A DNA stretch of 13,112 nucleotides from NCBI GenBank assembly GCA_036160955.1, contig JAYYDJ010000024.1, positions 1-13,112 on the forward strand, given 5' to 3'. This document shows positions 8,721 to 13,112 of this stretch, piece by piece. Each line of letters opens with the position of its first letter. Position 1 is the first letter of the stretch. Both the position numbers and the translations under genes were made by a program. The notes beneath the pieces are model-generated. The model saw nothing but the letters and a program-made list of their open reading frames with translations, was not told the DNA's origin and ran no database searches. This DNA comes from GCA-2699365 sp036160955. GTDB taxonomy: Bacteria > Verrucomicrobiota > Verrucomicrobiia > Opitutales > Coraliomargaritaceae.

Positions 8721-9269
8721 CTAACTGATCAATCCAGCCTTCTGTTGTTTGGGCTTGTTACTTTTCGGGATCAAGTTTTTTAAGGACTGTTCATCGCTTA
8801 TTTTGTCCTGTAGTTTAATCATTGCATCCAGCAGAGCTTCTGGGCGTGGCGGACATCCACTTACATAAACATCAACGGGGATAATACGGTCAACGCCCTG
8901 CAAGGTCGAATAAGAGCGGTACATTCCTCCTGTACTAGCACAGGCACCCATCGCAACAACCCACTTAGGCTCCGCCATTTGCTCATATATACGTCGAACA
9001 GCTTCAGCCATTTTGTATGTAACAGTACCTGATACAATCATACAATCAGCTTGTCTTGGTGAAAAACGCATCACTTCCATACCAAATCGCGAGATATCAA
9101 AGCGTGAAGCACCGACCGCCATAAGCTCAATCGCACAGCAAGCAAGCCCCATAGGCATAGGCCAAACAGAGTGCTTGCGAATCCAATTGATAACAGCAGA
9201 AGCTTGCGTAACAATTATATCACCCTCAACTTTACTGTCATAACCTACGGTTGTTTTTTGTGTGCTCAT
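8721..9269 (-). CDS. nuoB: NADH-quinone oxidoreductase subunit B (NuoB), cluster N2
   Basis: This subunit carries the terminal [4Fe-4S] cluster N2 that hands electrons to quinone. It has 182 residues. The ligands are Cys44 and Cys45 (GLACCAIELM), Cys110 (GACASTGG) and Cys139 (VSGCPPRPE); the spacings of 66 and 95 residues from the first cysteine match the family. The start ATG has TAGG six bases ahead, and about 20 polar residues precede the conserved WPMPMGLACC core. It is the first gene of the operon here. In most bacteria nuoA comes directly before it, but the next gene on that side is a divergent FmdB-like gene, so nuoA must be elsewhere or absent. Confidence 0.98.
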   Translation of the reverse strand: MSTQKTTVGYDSKVEGDIIVTQASAVINWIRKHSVWPMPMGLACCAIELMAVGASRFDISRFGMEVMRFSPRQADCMIVSGTVTYKMAEAVRRIYEQMAEPKWVVAMGACASTGGMYRSYSTLQGVDRIIPVDVYVSGCPPRPEALLDAMIKLQDKISDEQSLKNLIPKSNKPKQQKAGLIS

Positions 9270-9281
9270 TTAGCCTACCCG

Positions 9282-9308
9282 CTAGTATTGTAATATGAAA
9301 TGAAACAT
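9282..9308 (-). other. Possible leader mini-frame ahead of nuoB
   Basis: On the minus strand an ATG at 9308 opens eight codons (MFHFILQY) and a TAG. GGTGGAG (9319-9313) sits four bases ahead of it, a better ribosome binding site than that of nuoB. The stop lies 12 bases before the nuoB ATG. It may be a translated leader that loads ribosomes for nuoB, or chance. Nothing in it resembles the end of NuoA. Confidence 0.15.
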
Positions 9309-9327
9309 AAATCTCCACCCCATTCAT

Positions 9328-9357
9328 GCAAGCTACAATTTAATAATTGTAGCTTGT
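9328..9357. other. Perfect hairpin in the fmdB-nuoB intergenic region
   Basis: AAGCTACAATT (9330-9340) and AATTGTAGCTT (9345-9355) are perfectly complementary around a TAAT loop, and one more C-G pair and a G-U pair extend the stem. Reading the plus strand it is followed by five T (9357-9361), like a Rho-independent terminator, yet no plus-strand gene lies upstream. Reading the minus strand it falls in the likely nuo leader, without a T tract. It could block antisense transcription into the leader or shape the nuo 5' end. The hairpin itself is certain; its role is inference. Confidence 0.5.
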
Positions 9358-9406
9358 TTTTAGGATATTAATTCAAGTTGCGATACTAGCTATTTTAGTA
9401 TGTAAA

Positions 9407-9436
9407 ATTATCTCATTCTAGAGTGAACACTTACAA
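9407..9436 (-). promoter_or_regulatory. Candidate sigma-70-type promoter of the nuo operon
   Basis: On the minus strand TTGTAA (9436-9431) is followed by 18 bases and GATAAT (9412-9407), four and five matches to the -35 and -10 consensus. Transcription from it would give a leader of about 130 bases containing the 9328-9357 hairpin. The region is AT-rich, so chance matches are expected; a second weaker pair (TTGAAT and TACAAT) lies nearer the hairpin. Confidence 0.3.
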
Positions 9437-9461
9437 ATTTTATAACATCTAGTACATAAAA

Positions 9462-9803
9462 ATGCCCACATACCTATATCAAGAGATTCTGCCCAACGGT
9501 AGAGATGGCGATTGCTTCGAGATCATCCAAAGAATGTCAGATCCTAGCCTGAAAAATCATCCAAAATCAGGAAACCCGGTTAAGAAAATATTCTTTAAAC
9601 CAAATTTACCCAAGCAGTATACTGCCAAGGCTACCAAGAGTAAGCTTAGAGATGCGAACGTGGAGAAACACGGTTTCACTCGCTACGAAAGGGACTCTTT
9701 GACTGGTCGTTACCATAAAACTGCTGGCAAAGACGAGCGAGCACCAGATGTTGTTGATGCGCCAACGCTAAAAGCAATGCAAGAAAAAGGAAAAATTAAA
9801 TAA
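9462..9803 (+). CDS. FmdB-like small protein with a zinc-ribbon fold that has lost its cysteines
   Basis: This 113-residue protein starts MPTYLYQEILPNG and continues FEIIQRMSDPSLKNHPKSGNPVKKI, which matches the layout of FmdB-family putative regulatory proteins (MPxYxYxCxxCG, then FE, MSDxPL, CPxCG, VRR). The metal-binding cysteines are gone: the first CxxC region is EILPNG, and the second reads His33-Pro-Lys-Ser36-Gly. The single Cys18 lies elsewhere. The C-terminal two thirds are basic and polar, probably partly disordered, with GFTRYERDSLTGRYHKTAG as the most structured-looking stretch. It diverges from nuoB and converges on a P-II gene; neither neighbour explains its job. No ribosome binding site is visible ahead of the ATG. 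Canonical members bind zinc; this one probably cannot. The function is unknown; membership in the family is inferred from the N-terminal 42 residues. Confidence 0.75.
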   Translation: MPTYLYQEILPNGRDGDCFEIIQRMSDPSLKNHPKSGNPVKKIFFKPNLPKQYTAKATKSKLRDANVEKHGFTRYERDSLTGRYHKTAGKDERAPDVVDAPTLKAMQEKGKIK

Positions 9804-9837
9804 AAAAGGCGACTAGCTGTTAAGAGCAGTCGCCTTT
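9802..9837 (-). terminator. Rho-independent terminator of the downstream P-II gene, shared with the converging FmdB-like gene
   Basis: AAAGGCGACT (9805-9814) pairs perfectly with AGTCGCCTTT (9828-9837) around a 13-base loop. On the minus strand the stem ends in a run of six T (9807-9802), 20 bases past the P-II stop at 9858. On the plus strand the T run is only three bases, so it may serve the FmdB-like gene weakly. Confidence 0.85.
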
Positions 9838-9857
9838 AACCGTTCATGCTCCCAGCT

Positions 9858-10196
9858 TTAAAGTGCGTCAGAACCAACTTCTTCGGTACGAATACGAACC
9901 GCTCTTTCTACTGGAAGTACAAAAACTTTACCATCTCCAATTTTGCCAGTCTTAGCTGCAATTATAATTGCTTCAACGGCATGCTCTGCAGCTTCATCCT
10001 CAACCACTGCTTCAATCATGGTTTTGGGCAGAAAGTCCACAGTATACTCACTGCCTCGATAAACTTCAGTGTGGCCTTTTTGACGACCAAATCCCTTGCA
10101 TTCAATTGCTGTAAGACCAGTGACTCCGACTTCTTCAAGCGCCGCCTTAACATCATCGAGCTTGAAGGGTTTGATAATAGCTTTTATTAGTTTCAT
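9858..10196 (-). CDS. Nitrogen regulatory protein P-II, second copy
   Basis: This is a P-II signal protein, a trimer that senses ATP/ADP and 2-oxoglutarate and regulates ammonium transport or glutamine synthetase control. It has 112 residues, exactly the family size. The T-loop holds Tyr46 and the uridylylation-type Tyr51 in YRGSEYTVDFLPK, and the C-terminal signature AAKTGKIGDGKVFVLPVE (85-102) is complete. By hand count 82 of 112 residues match the other copy at 10395-10733; differences cluster in 14-33 and 58-83, while the T-loop and nucleotide-binding stretches are the same. It lies 198 bases downstream of the first copy, beyond that gene's terminator, and has its own terminator. It probably therefore has its own promoter in the gap, but I could not pick one. 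No Shine-Dalgarno sequence is seen. GlnB or GlnK cannot be told apart securely. Confidence 0.95.
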   Translation of the reverse strand: MKLIKAIIKPFKLDDVKAALEEVGVTGLTAIECKGFGRQKGHTEVYRGSEYTVDFLPKTMIEAVVEDEAAEHAVEAIIIAAKTGKIGDGKVFVLPVERAVRIRTEEVGSDAL

Positions 10197-10242
10197 TAAT
10201 TGTAGTATTTTTTGGAATTTGATTAGTGTGTGAGATAATCCC

Positions 10243-10258
10243 AGCTAACTAATTAGCT
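10243..10258. repeat. Small inverted repeat between the two P-II genes
   Basis: AGCTAA and TTAGCT flank a CTAA spacer, inside a wider TGAG/CTCA pair (10231-10260). It lies 47 bases ahead of the second P-II gene and could be an operator or leader stem. The region is AT-rich, so chance is possible. Confidence 0.3.
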
Positions 10259-10337
10259 CAATCTTTATACGTATATTTACTGAATATAACTTCTCTTAAT
10301 ACCATGTAGCTCTACTTTGGCTAATCTCTACAATTAC

Positions 10338-10368
10338 AAAAAAAGCGGCCACCCTAAGGTGACCGCTT
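10338..10368 (-). terminator. Rho-independent terminator of the first P-II gene
   Basis: In minus-strand RNA an 11-base-pair stem (10368-10358 with 10353-10343) forms around a UUAG loop, with one U-G wobble, and runs into seven U (10344-10338). It starts 27 bases past the stop of the P-II gene at 10395. On the plus strand the same site has a C-A mismatch and no T tract, so it acts on the minus strand. Confidence 0.88.
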
Positions 10369-10394
10369 GCAAACATACTACAACCTCTTAAGCG

Positions 10395-10733
10395 CTAAAG
10401 AGCATCTGGACCGGTCTCATCGGTTCGAATACGAACTGCGCTTTCGACAGGTAAGATAAAGACCTTACCATCACCTATTTTACCAGTCTTAGCTGCATTG
10501 ACGATAGCAGTAGAGGTCTTTTCAGCTTCAGAATCATCTACAACTACTTCCAGCATAACCTTAGGAAGAAAGTCCACAGTGTACTCGCTACCGCGATAGA
10601 TTTCCGTATGTCCTTTCTGGCGACCGAAGCCCTTGACTTCAGTCACGGTCATTCCCTCGATACCTACGTCAGCAAGCGCCTCCTTTACCTCTTCGAGTTT
10701 GAAGGGCTTGATGATAGCTTTAACCAGTTTCAT
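10395..10733 (-). CDS. glnK: Nitrogen regulatory protein P-II next to amtB (GlnK-type by context)
   Basis: This is a P-II signal protein of 112 residues, transcribed directly after amtB with a 47-base gap and no terminator between them. In other bacteria the amtB-linked P-II (GlnK) plugs the ammonium channel through its T-loop when nitrogen is plentiful. The T-loop YRGSEYTVDFLPK with Tyr51, and the signature AAKTGKIGDGKVFILPVE, are intact. The N-terminus MKLVKAIIKPFKLEEVKEAL and the stretch MTVTEVKGFGRQKGH are close to classical GlnK sequences, closer than the second copy is. No Shine-Dalgarno sequence is visible upstream. The symbol rests on gene context plus this resemblance; GlnB remains possible. 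Confidence 0.95.
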   Translation of the reverse strand: MKLVKAIIKPFKLEEVKEALADVGIEGMTVTEVKGFGRQKGHTEIYRGSEYTVDFLPKVMLEVVVDDSEAEKTSTAIVNAAKTGKIGDGKVFILPVESAVRIRTDETGPDAL

Positions 10734-10780
10734 AATTTTAATTCTTGAAGTTGTTTAGTAGTAAACAGTGCTAATAAGCG

Positions 10781-12175
10781 TTAGCTTTGTGCGAAGTCAG
10801 GATAAGCTGCTTGTCCGTGCTCGCTCAAGTCAAGACCCTCTGCCTCTTCTTCAGGTGATACACGTACGCCCATGACTGCTTTGATAATACCAAAGACAAT
10901 GAATGCGAAGGCAAAGGCTGCAATTGATACTGATAAAGTACCGATTAGCTGAGTTGCAAAGTTTGCACCACCCCAGATACCAACTGCAAGAGTGCCCCAT
11001 ATGCCACAAACACCATGAACAGATATTGCCCCTACTGGGTCATCAATTTGAATCTTATCGAAGAATAGAATTGAGAAGACAACAATCACACCTGCGATTG
11101 CTCCAACTGTAATTGCGGCCCAAGCACCCATCGCATCAGCACCTGCAGTAATACCAACAAGTCCTGCTAGTATACCATTAAGCGCCATAGATAGATCTGG
11201 TTTCTTCAAAAACAGCATCGAAACTAAGATCGAAGCCAAACCACCAGCAGCCGCAGCAAGCGCGGTCGTAACGAATACGAGGCCAACTCCTGCTGGATTT
11301 GCGGAAAGCACAGAACCACCATTGAAACCAAACCAGCCTAGGAAAAGCAGGAAAACGCCAATAGTTGCCAGTGGCATGCTGTGGCCAAGGATTGGTTTGA
11401 TTTTTCCATCTACATATTTACCAGAGCGTGGTCCAAGAATCATAACGCAAGCAAGAGCAGCAAATCCACCAAATGCGTGAACAACTGAAGACCCAGCAAA
11501 GTCGTAGAATCCACCTTCGAGGCTACCTAGCCAACCTCCGCCCCAATGCCATGCTCCAACCATAGGATATGCGATAGCAACAAGAAGAGTAGCAAAAATC
11601 ATAAAACTACCTAGCTTTACGCGCTCAGCAACGGCACCCGATACAATCGTAGCAGCTGTTGCAGCAAACATGGCTTGGAAAATAAAATCACCATAACCAG
11701 TCATAGCAAGTCCAACACCACCGTAACCGAAGGTATCATCAGCATTACCAGCCGCAGTAAGTGCGTAACCAAATTCACCCCCAAATGCTAACCAGCCATC
11801 AATGATCCATCCGTCACCTGGGTAGTGAGTGTTAAAGCCTATGAGCGCATATGTGAACAAACCAATGCAAATTATGAAAACATTCTTAAAAAGAATATTT
11901 ACAGTATTCTTGGCTTGCGTCAATCCAGCTTCAAGTGTTGCGAAGCCAAGGTGCATGAGGAAAACAAGCGCGGCAGCAATCACTGTCCACAACATAGATG
12001 TTGTGAAAAAGTCGAAAGCATAAGCGTATTCACCTTGAGCTTCTAGCAAGGCAATATAATCTTCATCGCCGGATGCCATAGGATCAAGTATGACCTCAGC
12101 ATTCAAATTAGCAGACAAGCACATGAACGTGATGCCGCTAAACAATAGTGTTAATAAGAAGTTTTTAATCTTCAT
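10781..12175 (-). CDS. amtB: Ammonium transporter (Amt family) with signal peptide
   Basis: This inner-membrane channel imports ammonium. It has 464 residues. A Sec signal peptide is visible (MKIKNFLLTLLF..., cleavage likely after Ala26 in NLNA), followed by about 25 polar residues and then eleven expected helices. The key Amt residues align: Phe170 and Phe284 for the phenylalanine gate, Asp225 in DFAGSSVVH, and the twin pore histidines His233 and His387 (VGAISVHGVCGIWG). The spacing of eight from Asp225 to His233 matches E. coli AmtB. The acidic tail after about 437 ends SEHGQAAYPDF, a region that in relatives moves when P-II binds. It is the first gene of the amtB-P-II transcript and has a candidate sigma-54 promoter. 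The start ATG follows AT-rich sequence with no Shine-Dalgarno match. Function is well supported. Confidence 0.97.
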   Translation of the reverse strand: MKIKNFLLTLLFSGITFMCLSANLNAEVILDPMASGDEDYIALLEAQGEYAYAFDFFTTSMLWTVIAAALVFLMHLGFATLEAGLTQAKNTVNILFKNVFIICIGLFTYALIGFNTHYPGDGWIIDGWLAFGGEFGYALTAAGNADDTFGYGGVGLAMTGYGDFIFQAMFAATAATIVSGAVAERVKLGSFMIFATLLVAIAYPMVGAWHWGGGWLGSLEGGFYDFAGSSVVHAFGGFAALACVMILGPRSGKYVDGKIKPILGHSMPLATIGVFLLFLGWFGFNGGSVLSANPAGVGLVFVTTALAAAAGGLASILVSMLFLKKPDLSMALNGILAGLVGITAGADAMGAWAAITVGAIAGVIVVFSILFFDKIQIDDPVGAISVHGVCGIWGTLAVGIWGGANFATQLIGTLSVSIAAFAFAFIVFGIIKAVMGVRVSPEEEAEGLDLSEHGQAAYPDFAQS

Positions 12176-12216
12176 GTTAATGTATATCAGTTAATTAGTA
12201 TGAATAGGGAGTTGAA

Positions 12217-12239
12217 CTGGACAGCTAATAGCCATCCAG
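12217..12239 (-). other. Leader hairpin of amtB, promoter-distal
   Basis: In minus-strand RNA 12239-12230 pairs with 12226-12217 over ten positions around an AUU loop; eight are Watson-Crick and two adjacent ones are G-U wobbles. No T tract follows, so it is not a plain terminator. It lies 42 bases before the amtB start. Confidence 0.45.
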
Positions 12240-12243
12240 CATT

Positions 12244-12263
12244 GTTCACGAAAAGACATGAAC
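12244..12263 (-). other. Leader hairpin of amtB, promoter-proximal
   Basis: On the minus strand GTTCATG and CGTGAAC form a seven-pair stem (one T-G wobble) with a TCTTTT loop. It would sit at the very 5' end of a transcript starting from the sigma-54 site, only four bases before the next hairpin. Confidence 0.4.
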
Positions 12264-12277
12264 ACAAAAGTAATATC

Positions 12278-12293
12278 AGCAATGCTCATGCCA
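12278..12293 (-). promoter_or_regulatory. Sigma-54 (RpoN) promoter of amtB
   Basis: The minus strand reads TGGCATGAGCATTGCT. This matches the sigma-54 consensus TGGCAC-N5-TTGCW at all but one position and has exactly ten bases between the GG (-24) and GC (-12). Transcription would start near 12267, giving a leader of about 92 bases before amtB. Sigma-54 control of amtB-glnK by NtrC-type activators is well established in other bacteria. I could not find a convincing NtrC box upstream. Confidence 0.75.
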
Positions 12294-12349
12294 AATAATA
12301 GAAGATCAATTAAAATGACATATTATAAATGCTAGACATTGAATTATAT

Positions 12350-12361
12350 ATTACTAGTAAT
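12350..12361. repeat. 12-base palindrome upstream of the amtB promoter
   Basis: ATTACTAGTAAT is a perfect palindrome centred about 88 bases upstream of the predicted start of transcription, a distance typical for activator sites of sigma-54 promoters. It does not match the known NtrC consensus, so a regulatory role is only possible. Confidence 0.2.
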
Positions 12362-12460
12362 TGATGTACAGTTAGTTATGAATTATCATGCAAAACTTGA
12401 AAGGCTTACAACTATTTAGTAAAGAGCTCTCTATTTGGGCAAAAAAATAGGCCAATTATG

Positions 12461-12535
<75 letters not shown>

Positions 12536-12608
12536 TAATCAATCTGTAGAGTCTTCAGAGTAGAGTTTGGGTCAATGCAAAAGCCGTAGGGTGGTATCTA
12601 ACAAAGTG

Positions 12609-13112
12609 CTAGTATGAATAATGTCGCTCCACCGTAATTGTTCGCTTTAGCAAATTGTCATCAGCAGAAGATCCCCCTACCATGAATTCAAATTCACCAG
12701 GCTCCACGCAACGCACCATATTTATATCATAGAATGCAAGTCGCTCAATCGGTATTTCAAAAACCACCTGTTTCGCCTGCCCTGGTTGGAGTGACACTCT
12801 GCGATAATCGACTAATTCTTTAACAGGACGCGTTACGGAACTAACCCGGTCTCTAAAATAGACTTGGACTACTTCAGTTCCAGCGATTTCGGTCATGTTT
12901 TCAATTTGTACGGAAACTCTAATTATCGGCGCTTCTAAAGAATAATCTAAGGCACCTACCCCAAGCTTTGTATAATCGAAATCTGAGTAGCTTAGCCCAA
13001 AACCAAAAGGAAAAAGTGGCGACGTATCTTCGAAAGCATACTCCTTAAAATACTGTGAGGGCTTGTGGTTATACACCATGCGTAACTGCCCAACGCTACG
13101 GGGCATCGTGAT
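12609..13112 (-). CDS. Glycoside hydrolase family 3 (beta-glucosidase type), C-terminal part, cut by the window edge
   Basis: The visible 167 residues are the end of a GH3 enzyme that removes terminal sugars from beta-linked glycans. The frame is open to base 13112, so the Met at 13106 is internal. The sequence begins ITMPRSVGQLRMVYNHKPSQ and continues SPLFPFGFGLSYSDFDYTKL, the usual close of the second GH3 domain. A fibronectin type III-like domain follows, with VVQVYFRDRVSSVTRPVKEL, LQPGQAKQVVFEI and PGEFEFMVGGSS. The catalytic domain with the nucleophile aspartate is outside the window, so substrate (glucoside, xyloside or other) cannot be named. The stop lies 73 bases ahead of the tRNA gene. 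The family is certain. Confidence 0.93.
   Translation of the reverse strand: MTMPRSVGQLRMVYNHKPSQYFKEYAFEDTSPLFPFGFGLSYSDFDYTKLGVGALDYSLEAPIIRVSVQIENMTEIAGTEVVQVYFRDRVSSVTRPVKELVDYRRVSLQPGQAKQVVFEIPIERLAFYDINMVRCVEPGEFEFMVGGSSADDNLLKRTITVERHYSY

Noticed and set aside
9846..10190. Plus-strand open frame of 114 codons
   Set aside because: It lies antisense over a clear P-II gene with full family motifs; its own translation is Cys, Phe and Asn rich and matches no family.
10768..10786. Possible hairpin at the end of amtB (GCTAA/TTAGC)
   Set aside because: Only five pairs and no T tract, so it is not a terminator; amtB and the first P-II gene are probably cotranscribed.
12431..12460. Terminator candidate after the tRNA gene
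   Set aside because: There is a run of seven T on the minus strand but only a three-pair GGC/GCC stem spanning it, too weak to call.
12176..12460. NtrC binding sites upstream of amtB
   Set aside because: I looked for TGCACC/GGTGCA-type dyads on both strands and found none that matched well.

Overview
The window is one side of a bacterial chromosome. Almost everything is on the minus strand, so read it from high to low coordinates. It holds two housekeeping blocks and their flanks: an ammonium uptake and sensing cluster (amtB plus two P-II genes, 9858-12175) and a respiratory complex I operon (nuoB to nuoL, 9269 down to the left edge). A tRNA-Arg(CCG) gene (12461-12535) and the 3' end of a GH3 glycoside hydrolase (12609-13112) lie at the right edge. 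The only plus-strand gene is a small FmdB-like protein at 9462-9803, diverging from the nuo operon.

The organism is AT-leaning and Gram-negative in style: an Amt with a Sec signal peptide, a likely sigma-54 promoter, and a 14-subunit-type complex I with separate NuoC and NuoD. The cysteine-less FmdB-like protein, the short NuoG, the GH3 enzyme and the amtB-P-II-P-II order would suit a marine Verrucomicrobiota (Opitutae-like) bacterium. That placement is inference, not proof.

The nuo genes are packed as B, C, D, E, F, G, H, I, J, K, L with overlaps or gaps of 20 bases or less, so they are almost certainly one transcript. They encode the NADH-oxidising module (E, F, G), the connecting Q module (B, C, D, I) and the membrane arm (H, J, K, L; M and N would lie beyond the left edge). 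All expected Fe-S ligands of B, E, F and I are present. NuoG has only the first three cluster sites, and its molybdopterin-like domain is short. No nuoA lies ahead of nuoB, where it usually sits.

The ammonium cluster has a good -24/-12 element 103 bases upstream of amtB (GG-N10-GC), a structured leader, amtB, a first P-II gene with its own terminator, then a second P-II gene with another terminator. Both P-II proteins keep the T-loop tyrosine 51. The likely scheme is nitrogen-limitation (sigma-54/NtrC-type) control of uptake, with P-II gating the Amt channel.

I see no CRISPR array, insertion sequence, phage gene or defence system. The points most worth a second look are the missing nuoA, the NuoG cluster loss, the cysteine-less FmdB-like protein, the duplicated P-II genes and the structured leaders of the nuo and amtB transcripts.
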